Assembly: GCF_037911585.1 (NCBI RefSeq)
Contig: NZ_JBAJNS010000001.1
Coordinates: 2,970,001-3,034,000 of the forward strand
Length of the DNA: 64,000 nucleotides
Direction of reading: 5' to 3'
Source of the DNA: Streptomyces sp. GSL17-111
Lineage (GTDB): Bacteria; Actinomycetota; Actinomycetes; Streptomycetales; Streptomycetaceae
Of this stretch, positions 8,361 to 15,570 are shown piece after piece. The first letter of the stretch is position 1, and every line of letters begins with the position of its first letter. The translations under genes were made by a program, and so were the position numbers. A model generated the notes under the pieces. The model saw only the letters and a list, made by a program, of their open reading frames with translations, searched no databases and was not told the DNA's origin.

Positions 8361-8843
8361 TCAGGGCGTCGGGTGGAGGTCGGTCTCCTCGAAGACCAGC
8401 AGCGTGCGCGTGCTGAGGACCTCCGGGATCGCCTGGATGCGGGTCAGCACCAGCTCCCGCAACGCGCGGTTGTCGCGGGTGTGGACGAGCAGCAGCACGT
8501 CGAAGTCGCCGCTGACCAGGGCGATGTGGGTCGCCCCCGGCAGCTGTTCGAGCTGGGCCCGCACCGTGCGCCAGGTGTTCTGCACGATCTTGAGCGTGAC
8601 GTAGGCGGACGCCCCCTGGCCCGCGCGCTCGTGGTCGATGCGGGCGCTGAAGCCCCGGATCACGCCGTCCTCGACGAGCCGGTTGATGCGGGCGTAGGCG
8701 TTGGCGCGCGAGATGTGGACACGGTCGGAGACCGCGCGGACCGAGGCCCGGCCGTCCGTCTGGAGGATGCCGAGGATCTGCCGGTCCACCGCGTCCAGCG
8801 GCCGGGCGGGAAGCCCGGTGTCGGCCATCTGTTCATCCGCCAC
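8361..8843 (-). CDS. bkdR: Lrp/AsnC-family regulator, probable BkdR
   Basis: A 160-residue Lrp/AsnC protein: an N-terminal winged helix-turn-helix (LDAVDRQILGILQTDGRASVRAVSDR, then ISRANAYARINRLVEDGVI) and a C-terminal RAM ligand-binding domain (ATHIALVSGDFDVLLLVHTRDN). It is divergent from the branched-chain 2-oxoacid dehydrogenase operon, the arrangement described for bkdR in streptomycetes, so it likely senses branched-chain amino acids and controls that operon and itself. The GTG at 8843 has GGGAGGG nine bases upstream; an ATG at 8828 is an alternative. The identity rests on family plus position. Confidence 0.85.
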   Translation of the reverse strand: MADEQMADTGLPARPLDAVDRQILGILQTDGRASVRAVSDRVHISRANAYARINRLVEDGVIRGFSARIDHERAGQGASAYVTLKIVQNTWRTVRAQLEQLPGATHIALVSGDFDVLLLVHTRDNRALRELVLTRIQAIPEVLSTRTLLVFEETDLHPTP

Positions 8844-8944
8844 GGCGTGTGGCCCTCCCTTTCTGGACGTCCGGCGCGGTCCGGCCGCCGGGGGCGGCCA
8901 TTCGTCCACAGCGCGGTACCACCTGTAGCCAGAATGCACTCCGG

Positions 8945-8958
8945 ACCGAACAATCGGT
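8945..8958. promoter_or_regulatory. ACCGA-N4-TCGGT palindrome between bkdR and bkdA
   Basis: ACCGAACAATCGGT differs from the paa operator core (ACCGAACGATCGGT at 3372-3385) at one position. It lies about 80 bases upstream of the E1 alpha start and about 100 upstream of bkdR. It could be a second site for the same TetR protein or a BkdR target; the match to the paa site favours the first. Confidence 0.55.
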
Positions 8959-9039
8959 AGGGGAGAGACCCCGGTCACTTCCGTGGCCACCGCCACCCCC
9001 CCGAACGTCCGCCCCCGAACCACCGGAGGTGCGCCCGAC

Positions 9040-10215
9040 ATGACGGTCACCGCGCAGACCGGCGCATACCGCCCTGCCCCGCCCCCACAGTGGCGGCCGC
9101 TCACCGACGCGGCGCCCCTCCTGCCGGACGAGCACCCCCACCGCGTCCTCGGAACCGGCGCCGAGCTCGACCCGGCGCTCATGTCCGAGCTGTACACCCA
9201 GCTGGTGAAGGGCCGCCGCTACAACCAGCAGGCCACGGCCCTGACCAAGCAGGGCCGGCTCGCCGTCTACCCGTCCTCCACCGGACAGGAGGCGTGCGAG
9301 GTCGCCGCCGCCCTCGTCCTGGAGGAGCGGGACTGGCTCTTCCCCAGCTACCGGGACACCCTCGCCGCCGTCGCCCGGGGCCTGGACCCGGCGCAGGCGC
9401 TCACCCTCCTGCGCGGCGACTGGCACTCCGGGTACAACCCGCTCGAGTGCCGCATCGCGCCGCTCAGCACCCCGCTCGCCACCCAGCTCCCGCACGCCGT
9501 CGGCCTCGCGCACGCGGCGCGGCTGCGCGGGGACGACGTCGTGGCCCTCGCCCTCGTCGGCGACGGCGGCACGAGCGAGGGCGACTTCCACGAGGCGCTG
9601 AACTTCGCCGCCGTCTGGCAGGCCCCGGTCGTCTTCCTGGTGCAGAACAACGGCTTCGCCATCTCCGTGCCCCTGGCCAAGCAGACCGCCGCCCCGACGC
9701 TCGCCCACAAGGCGGTCGGGTACGGCATGCCCGGCCGGCTGGTGGACGGCAACGACGCGGTGGCCGTGCACGAGGTGCTGGCCGACGCGGTGGACCGCGC
9801 CCGGCGCGGCGGCGGGCCCACGCTCGTCGAGGCGGTGACGTACCGGATGGAGGCGCACACCAACGCCGACGACGCCACCCGCTACCGGGGCGACGCCGAG
9901 GTCGAGGCGTGGCGCGCCCACGACCCGGTGGCTCTGCTGGAGTCCGAGCTGACGCAGCGCGGGCTGCTGGACGAGGACGGCATCGCCGCCGCCCGGGAGG
10001 CCGCCGAACGCATGGCCGCCGACCTGCGGGACGGGATGAACGCGGAGGCCGAGCTCGACCCGATGTCCCTGTTCGACCACGTGTACGCCGAGCAGACCAC
10101 CCAGCTGCGGGAGCAGGCCGAGCAGCTGCGGGCCGAGCTGGCGGCGGCCGACGAACACGACGCACACGACGAACAGGCCCAGCAGGCCCAGCACGGACAG
10201 GAGGACGGCCGATGA
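9040..10215 (+). CDS. bkdA: Branched-chain 2-oxoacid dehydrogenase E1 alpha subunit
   Basis: Thiamine diphosphate-dependent alpha subunit of the E1 component, which decarboxylates 2-oxoacids from valine, leucine and isoleucine. Key segments are the YPSSTGQEACEVAAAL region, FPSYRDTLAAVARG, and the ThDP-binding motif GDGGTSEGDFHEALNFA...QNNGFAI. YRMEAHTNADDATRYR is the phosphorylation-loop equivalent. The length of 391 residues fits. The last 30 residues are Gln/Asp/His-rich and probably disordered. The ATG at 9040 follows GGAGG ten bases upstream. It is first in a three-gene operon with four-base and one-base overlaps. A pyruvate substrate cannot be excluded from sequence alone. Confidence 0.92.
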   Translation: MTVTAQTGAYRPAPPPQWRPLTDAAPLLPDEHPHRVLGTGAELDPALMSELYTQLVKGRRYNQQATALTKQGRLAVYPSSTGQEACEVAAALVLEERDWLFPSYRDTLAAVARGLDPAQALTLLRGDWHSGYNPLECRIAPLSTPLATQLPHAVGLAHAARLRGDDVVALALVGDGGTSEGDFHEALNFAAVWQAPVVFLVQNNGFAISVPLAKQTAAPTLAHKAVGYGMPGRLVDGNDAVAVHEVLADAVDRARRGGGPTLVEAVTYRMEAHTNADDATRYRGDAEVEAWRAHDPVALLESELTQRGLLDEDGIAAAREAAERMAADLRDGMNAEAELDPMSLFDHVYAEQTTQLREQAEQLRAELAAADEHDAHDEQAQQAQHGQEDGR

Positions 10216-11270
10216 GCACGGCGGCCACCCGCCGACCGGCGGACGCCACGCGGGCCGCCGCCCGCAAGCCCACGCCGCTCGCGCAGGCGCTGAACCGCGC
10301 GATGCGGGACGCGATGGCCGAGGACCCGGCCGTGCACGTGCTCGGCGAGGACGTCGGCACCCTCGGCGGCGTCTTCCGTGTCACCGACGGGCTGGCGAAG
10401 GAGTTCGGCGACGACCGCTGCACGGACACGCCGCTGGCCGAGGCCGGCATCCTCGGCGCCGCCGTCGGCATGGCCATGTACGGGCTGCGCCCGGTCGTGG
10501 AGATGCAGTTCGACGCGTTCGCCTACCCGGCGTTCGAGCAGCTCGTCTCGCACGTCGCCCGGATGCGCAACCGCACGCGCGGCGCCCTGCCCATGCCGAT
10601 CACCGTCCGGGTGCCCTACGGCGGCGGCATCGGCGGGGTGGAGCACCACAGTGACTCCTCCGAGGCGTACTACATCGCCACGCCCGGCCTGCACGTCGTC
10701 ACCCCGGCGACGGTGGCCGACGCCTACGGCATGCTGCGCGAGGCCATCGCCTCCGACGACCCCGTCGTCTTCCTGGAGCCCAAGCGGCTCTACTGGTCCA
10801 AGGACGACTGGGACCCGCAGGCGCCCGCCGCCGTGGAACCGATCGGGCGGGCCGCCGTCCGGCGCACCGGCACCTCGGCGACGCTCCTCACCTACGGCCC
10901 CTCCGTGCCCGTGTGCATGGAGGCCGCCGAGGCGGCGACGGCCGAGGGCTGGGACCTGGAGGTCGTCGACCTGCGCTCCCTCGTGCCGTTCGACGACGAG
11001 ACGGTCACCGCGTCCGTGCGGCGCACCGGGCGGGCCGTGGTCGTGCACGAGTCGGGCGGCTTCGGCGGGCCCGGCGGGGAGATCGCGGCGCGCGTCACCG
11101 AGCGCTGCTTCCACCACCTGGAGGCGCCCGTCCTGCGCGTCGCCGGATTCGACATCCCGTACCCGCCGCCGATGCTGGAGCGCCACCACCTTCCCGGCGT
11201 CGACCGGATCCTGGACGCTGTGGACAGGCTCCAGTGGGAGTCGCGGTGGACGGAAGGGAACGGACGCTGA
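10212..11270 (+). CDS. bkdB: Branched-chain 2-oxoacid dehydrogenase E1 beta subunit
   Basis: Transketolase-like beta subunit that completes the alpha2-beta2 E1 enzyme. It shows LGEDVGTLGGVFRVTDGL, the TPLAEAGILGAAVGMA stretch with the Glu that activates ThDP, the VPYGGGIGGVEHHSDSSEAYY segment, and a C-terminal transketolase domain (VVHESGGFGGPGGEIAARV). The length of 352 residues is normal, with a short Ala/Arg-rich leader of about 20 residues. Its ATG overlaps the stop of the alpha gene (ATGA), so translation is coupled. It is paralogous to the beta subunit at 22966-23955. Confidence 0.93.
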   Translation: MSTAATRRPADATRAAARKPTPLAQALNRAMRDAMAEDPAVHVLGEDVGTLGGVFRVTDGLAKEFGDDRCTDTPLAEAGILGAAVGMAMYGLRPVVEMQFDAFAYPAFEQLVSHVARMRNRTRGALPMPITVRVPYGGGIGGVEHHSDSSEAYYIATPGLHVVTPATVADAYGMLREAIASDDPVVFLEPKRLYWSKDDWDPQAPAAVEPIGRAAVRRTGTSATLLTYGPSVPVCMEAAEAATAEGWDLEVVDLRSLVPFDDETVTASVRRTGRAVVVHESGGFGGPGGEIAARVTERCFHHLEAPVLRVAGFDIPYPPPMLERHHLPGVDRILDAVDRLQWESRWTEGNGR

Positions 11271-12652
11271 TGCCCGAGGTGCGCGAGTTCACTCTGCCCG
11301 ATCTGGGCGAGGGGCTGACCGAGGCCGAGATCACCCGGTGGCTGGTCGAGGTCGGGGACGTCGTGGCCATCGACCAGCCGGTGGTCGAGGTCGAGACGGC
11401 GAAGGCCATGGTGGAGGTGCCCTGCCCGTACGGCGGCGTGGTCACCGCCCGGTACGGCGCGGAGGGCGACGAGATCCCCGTCGGCACCCCGCTGGTGACC
11501 GTCGCCTCGGCACCGGAGGAAGGGGACGGGAAGCCCGCCGTGAACGGTGTGGAGGTCGTCGACGGCACCCCCGCGCCGTCCGCGCAGCCCGCAGCGTCCG
11601 CCGCGTCCGGAGCGAAGGAGGGCTCGGGGAACGTCCTCGTCGGCTACGGGACGAGCGAGGCGCCGCGCCGGCGCCGCCGGGCGCGCCCGGCCGCCCCCGC
11701 TCCGGCCCCCGCGCCGACGCGCCCCCGCTCCGCGCCCCGCGCCCCCGCCACGCGGGCGGGCGACCCGGCGGACGCCCGGACGGGCGCGCCCCTCGCCGTC
11801 ATCTCACCGCTCGTGCGCCGCATCGCCCGCGAACACGGCATCGACCTGCACACCGTGCCGGGCTCCGGCCCGCAGGGGCTGATCCTGCGCGCCGACGTCG
11901 AGCGCGCCGCCGCCCGTCCCGAGCCGGCCGCCGCCCCGGCCGCTTCCGCCCCCGCGGCGGAGCCGGAGGGCGAGCGGGTGCCCCTCAAGGGCGTGCGGGG
12001 CGCCGTGGCGGACAAGCTCGCCCGCAGCCGTCGCGAGATCCCCGACGCCACCTGCTGGGTCGACGCCGACGCCACGGAGCTGCTCGCGGCCCGCCGGGCC
12101 ATGAACGCCGCCGGGCCGAAGATCTCCCTCCTGGCGCTCCTCGGCCGGATCTGCGTGGCCGCGCTGGAGCGCCACCCCGAGCTGAACTCCACCGTGGACA
12201 CCGAGCGGCGCGAGGTCGTCCGGCTCCCCGCCGTGCACCTCGGCTTCGCCGCGCAGACGGAGCGCGGGCTGGTCGTGCCCGTCGTCAAGGACGCCCACCG
12301 GCGCAACGCGCAGGGGCTGACCGACGAGCTCCAGCGGCTGACGGACGCCGCCCGCGAGGGCCGGCTCTCCCCGGCCGAGCTGACGGGCGGCACGTTCACC
12401 CTCAACAACTACGGCGTGTTCGGGGTGGACGGCTCGACGCCGATCATCAACCACCCCGAGGCGGCGATGCTCGGCGTCGGCCGGATCGTGCCGAAGCCGT
12501 GGGTGCACGAGGGCGAGCTGGCCGTGCGGCACGTCGTCCAGCTCTCGCTGACCTTCGACCACCGCGTCTGCGACGGCGGCACGGCCGGGGGCTTCCTCCG
12601 GTACGTCGCCGACTGCGTCGAACACCCCGCCGTCCTCCTGCGCACCCTCTGA
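11270..12652 (+). CDS. bkdC: Branched-chain 2-oxoacid dehydrogenase E2 (dihydrolipoyl acyltransferase)
   Basis: The E2 core transfers the acyl group from lipoamide to CoA. Domains in order: one lipoyl domain with the lipoylated Lys45 in VEVETAKAMVEV; an Ala/Pro/Arg linker; a peripheral subunit-binding domain (ISPLVRRIAREHGIDLHTV...GLILRADVE, about 183-220); and the catalytic acyltransferase domain ending in the active-site motif DHRVCDGG. It has 460 residues. The start ATG shares one base with the E1 beta stop (TGATG). No E3 lipoamide dehydrogenase gene follows, so E3 must come from elsewhere. A triplicated 13-bp sequence begins at its stop codon. Confidence 0.93.
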   Translation: MPEVREFTLPDLGEGLTEAEITRWLVEVGDVVAIDQPVVEVETAKAMVEVPCPYGGVVTARYGAEGDEIPVGTPLVTVASAPEEGDGKPAVNGVEVVDGTPAPSAQPAASAASGAKEGSGNVLVGYGTSEAPRRRRRARPAAPAPAPAPTRPRSAPRAPATRAGDPADARTGAPLAVISPLVRRIAREHGIDLHTVPGSGPQGLILRADVERAAARPEPAAAPAASAPAAEPEGERVPLKGVRGAVADKLARSRREIPDATCWVDADATELLAARRAMNAAGPKISLLALLGRICVAALERHPELNSTVDTERREVVRLPAVHLGFAAQTERGLVVPVVKDAHRRNAQGLTDELQRLTDAAREGRLSPAELTGGTFTLNNYGVFGVDGSTPIINHPEAAMLGVGRIVPKPWVHEGELAVRHVVQLSLTFDHRVCDGGTAGGFLRYVADCVEHPAVLLRTL

Positions 12653-12688
12653 CCGACCGAGCTGACCGACCGAGCTGACCGACCGAGC
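12650..12688 (+). repeat. 13-bp unit repeated three times from the bkdC stop codon
   Basis: TGACCGACCGAGC occurs three times head to tail at 12650-12662, 12663-12675 and 12676-12688. The first TGA is the stop codon of the E2 gene. As 13 is not a multiple of three, the three TGA triplets fall in three different frames. Confidence 0.9.
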
Positions 12689-12700
12689 CGGCCCGCACCA

Positions 12701-12728
12701 CCCCGGCCGTCGTCCGCGACGGCCGGGG
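12701..12728. terminator. Bidirectional hairpin after bkdC
   Basis: A perfect 12-bp inverted repeat (12701-12712 and 12717-12728, loop TCCG) lies between the convergent E2 and phosphodiester glycosidase genes. Confidence 0.75.
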
Positions 12729-12733
12729 GCGCG

Positions 12734-14377
12734 TCAGGGCAGCACCAGCAGCGCGTCCGCCACGGGGCGTTCCCCCGCCGCGTCGCTGGGGCTCGACACG
12801 AGGGTGCCGTCCACGGCCATGGCGGCCGAACCGCCCCCGTCGAGGTTGACGGCGTCCACCGCGCCGAGCGAGCGCATCACCTCGGCCGTCTCGCCGATCG
12901 TGAGCCCGACACCGTGGTCCGGCTGATCGCCGTCGGCGGTCATCAGCAGCAGACGTCCGTCCGCCGTCACCCCGGCGGCGCTGCGGGCCTTCCGCCGCAG
13001 GTACCACTCGGTGAACCACTCCGCCCGGTCGGTGGCCGCGATGTCCCGGGGGCTCCAGCCGTCGCGCTCCGGATCGAGCGCCACGGCTCCGTCCCGAAGG
13101 AGCAGCGGCCCGCCGTTGACCACCGAGGTCCCGGCCGACCTGGGCAGCACCTTCCCGGTCCCGACGTCCACGACGTCCTCGGTGACGCTGACGGTCGACC
13201 CGACGGCGACGTGGCGCCGGAGCCAGGTCGCGGAATCACCGGTCGCCCGCAGCACCAGGCCGTCCGCCGGTACCGGTCCGCCACCGTTCTCCCGCGCCCC
13301 GGTCACCCGGCCGTCGCCGTCCAGGACGACCTGGTAGCCCTCGCCCCCCGGTGCCTGCGCCCCGAACTCCGGCGTGATCGCGATCAGTTCGTGCGCGTTG
13401 CCGCACGTCCAGTCATGGGCGGGACGCATCAGGGGTGTCTGCTCGCCCACCCCACCGCAGTTGACGATCAGACCGGGTACGCGGTTGAGGCCCGTGACCT
13501 CGCGCGAGGCACCGGCGACCCGGACCGACAGCCGGGTCCGCAGGCGCCGGATCGTCGCCTCGGCGCCCGAGCCGTCGGGCAGGACGAGGGCGGGCCGCCC
13601 GTTCACGGCCTCGGACAGCAACTCGCCCCTGATCACGGAGACACCCGCGAGGTCGCCCTCCGTGCCGGCGATCCCCTGTCCGGGGCGATCACGTTCGCCG
13701 AGCACGAAGAAGCCGCCGTTGACACCGGCGAGGGCTCCGGTACGGCTGACGAGAGAGGTCACGGTCTCCCGGCCCGCCACGGTCCCCGCCGCGAGCTCCG
13801 CCGTGAGACGCCCGTCGAACTCCTCCGGGTCGATGACGAGCACGTGGACCGACCACGGCCCCGTGGCGACTCGTCCGTCCCCGCTGGTGTGCTGCTGCTT
13901 GGTGCGCACCCCCGCTTCCGCCAACTCCTCGCGGACCTCGTCCGCCTCCCCCTCACCGGCGTACGCCCCGACGCGCACGAGCGTCCCCGGCCCCGTGCCG
14001 TCGCGGCGGCCGGGATCGGCACCGACCACCTCGCTCAGCACCGGGGTGTGGCCGGCCTCCCGTACGCGTCGTCGCAGCTCGGCGACCTCCGCCTCCGAGG
14101 TGCCCAGGCCCACGGTGAGCGTCCAGTGCTCGTCGGGTGACGCGTCGCCCCGGCGGATGGCGAGGTGTTCGACGCCCGGCGCGAGGGGCGTGACGGTGCG
14201 GTGCTCCGCCAGGTCCGCCGGGCCCAGGGGGAGGTGTCCGGGGGCCCGGTCCCGTCCGTCGTCCGTGGCGGTGCCGGGCACGCCGGTGAGGACGAGCAGC
14301 GTGACCACCGTGACCACCGTGATCACGGTCAGGCCCAGGGTGACGGCGGCGCGACCGGTGCGCCGGTTCCCGGTCAC
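12734..14377 (-). CDS. Membrane-anchored phosphodiester glycosidase-family protein with SPOR-like domain
   Basis: An N-terminal hydrophobic segment (about residues 9-32, VTLGLTVITVVTVVTLLVL) anchors or exports the protein. Residues about 75-165 contain two similar beta-alpha units (WTLTVGLGTSEAEVAELRRRV and LVRVGAYAGEGEADEVREEL) resembling SPOR peptidoglycan-binding repeats. The rest matches the NAGPA/DUF2233 phosphodiester glycosidase domain: GVNGGFFV early, and the C-terminal NLDGGGSAAMAVDG. It probably acts on cell-envelope glycopolymers outside the membrane; the substrate is unknown. The start is uncertain: GTG codons at 14377 and 14395 are both possible and neither has a good ribosome binding site. 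I took the one that gives a normal signal-anchor. Confidence 0.8.
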   Translation of the reverse strand: MTGNRRTGRAAVTLGLTVITVVTVVTLLVLTGVPGTATDDGRDRAPGHLPLGPADLAEHRTVTPLAPGVEHLAIRRGDASPDEHWTLTVGLGTSEAEVAELRRRVREAGHTPVLSEVVGADPGRRDGTGPGTLVRVGAYAGEGEADEVREELAEAGVRTKQQHTSGDGRVATGPWSVHVLVIDPEEFDGRLTAELAAGTVAGRETVTSLVSRTGALAGVNGGFFVLGERDRPGQGIAGTEGDLAGVSVIRGELLSEAVNGRPALVLPDGSGAEATIRRLRTRLSVRVAGASREVTGLNRVPGLIVNCGGVGEQTPLMRPAHDWTCGNAHELIAITPEFGAQAPGGEGYQVVLDGDGRVTGARENGGGPVPADGLVLRATGDSATWLRRHVAVGSTVSVTEDVVDVGTGKVLPRSAGTSVVNGGPLLLRDGAVALDPERDGWSPRDIAATDRAEWFTEWYLRRKARSAAGVTADGRLLLMTADGDQPDHGVGLTIGETAEVMRSLGAVDAVNLDGGGSAAMAVDGTLVSSPSDAAGERPVADALLVLP

Positions 14378-14675
14378 CGTCGGCCCGCACCGCACGCGAC
14401 GGCGTCCCGGTGGCGGGGTGCGGCGGCAGGGCCGGACGGAACGGGAGGACACGACGGCATCGCCGAGGCCGTGGTGGAAGGGAACAACCTCATCAAGCCC
14501 TCGTCGTCGTACCGAGCCGGTGGGTGCCGAGCGCGGTCGGCCGGACCGGTGCGCCCCCGCCCAGCGCGTCCCGCGCACGCCCGAGTGCGCGCCCGGCGCA
14601 CGGTGATCGCGGGCCTGCGCCCGTCGCAGGATAGCCCGGAGCCCCGAGCCCCCGGTGTCGCCGTACCCTCTAGGC
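14378..14675. other. Intergenic region without a recognised gene
   Basis: About 300 bases between the divergent glycosidase and mobA starts. I see no conserved coding frame. It holds a candidate leaderless promoter for mobA at its right end and presumably the unplaced start signals of the glycosidase at its left. Confidence 0.5.
14664..14669 (+). promoter_or_regulatory. Candidate -10 for leaderless mobA
   Basis: TACCCT ends six bases before the GTG start, so transcription would begin at or beside the start codon. No ribosome binding site is seen. A clear -35 is not evident. Confidence 0.5.
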
Positions 14676-15548
14676 GTGGCAGCTGCATACGACGTGGTCG
14701 TGTTGGCCGGTGGGGGCGCGCGGCGCCTGGGGGGCGCGGACAAGCCCGCCGTCACCGTCGGCGGACGCACCCTGCTGGACCGCACCCTGGCCGCCTGCCC
14801 GGACGCCGCCCGCACCGTCGTCGTCGGCCCCCGCAGGCCCACCGTCCGGCCGGTGACGTGGACGCGCGAGGCCCGCCCCGGCGGCGGCCCGCTCGCGGCG
14901 CTCGACGCCGGACTGCGGCACGTCACCGCCCGGACCGTGCTGGTGCTCTCCGCCGACCTGCCCTTCCTCGCCCCGGACACCGTCCGGGGGCTGCGCGCCG
15001 CGCTGGCCGGGGACCCGGCCGCGGAATGCGCGCTGGCCACCGCGGACGGCCGCGACCAGCCGCTCCTGGCCGTCCACCGGGCCGAGCCGCTGCGCCGCGA
15101 ACTGGCGCTGCTCGCCACCGAGCACGGCCGCCTGGACCACCTGCCCCTGAAGCTCCTCACCGCCGAGCTCGCGGTGCGCCGGGTGCCGACGGACACCGGC
15201 GCCGACTGCGACACCTGGGAGGACATCGCCGCCGCCCGCGCCCGCATCAGGGAGCATGGGCGTGTGCTGGATGAATGGACCACCGCAGTCAAGGCGGAGC
15301 TCGGCCTCGAACTCGACGTCGACATCACCGCCGTCCTCGACCTCGCCCGGGACGCCGCCCACGGCGTCGCCCGCCCGGCGGCACCCCTGACGACGTTCCT
15401 CGTGGGCTACGCCGCCGCCCGCCAGGGCGGCTCGCCGGAGGACATCGCCGTCGCCGTCCGCAAGGCGGCGGCCCTGGCCGACCGCTGGAACGAGGAGGCG
15501 CCGGGCGGCCCGGGCACCTCCCCCGGCTCCCCACCCCCCGCCGGCTGA
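14676..15548 (+). CDS. mobA: Molybdenum cofactor guanylyltransferase MobA with C-terminal DUF6457 domain
   Basis: The first 195 residues are a MobA nucleotidyltransferase, which joins GMP to molybdopterin. It has the LAGGGARRLGGADKPAVTVGG nucleotide-binding loop, the DLPFL acidic motif, and the late NTD-like motif VPTDTGADCDTWEDI. After residue 200 comes an 80-residue helical domain (VLDEWTTAVKAELGLELDVDI ... VRKAAALADRWNEE) that I recognise as the actinobacterial DUF6457 family, so this is a fusion. The frame extends upstream, but the GTG at 14676 gives the proper MobA N-terminus. moeA follows 22 bases later, so the two form a molybdenum-cofactor operon. Confidence 0.88.
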   Translation: MAAAYDVVVLAGGGARRLGGADKPAVTVGGRTLLDRTLAACPDAARTVVVGPRRPTVRPVTWTREARPGGGPLAALDAGLRHVTARTVLVLSADLPFLAPDTVRGLRAALAGDPAAECALATADGRDQPLLAVHRAEPLRRELALLATEHGRLDHLPLKLLTAELAVRRVPTDTGADCDTWEDIAAARARIREHGRVLDEWTTAVKAELGLELDVDITAVLDLARDAAHGVARPAAPLTTFLVGYAAARQGGSPEDIAVAVRKAAALADRWNEEAPGGPGTSPGSPPPAG

Positions 15549-15570
15549 CGGCACAGAGCGCGAGGCCCCC

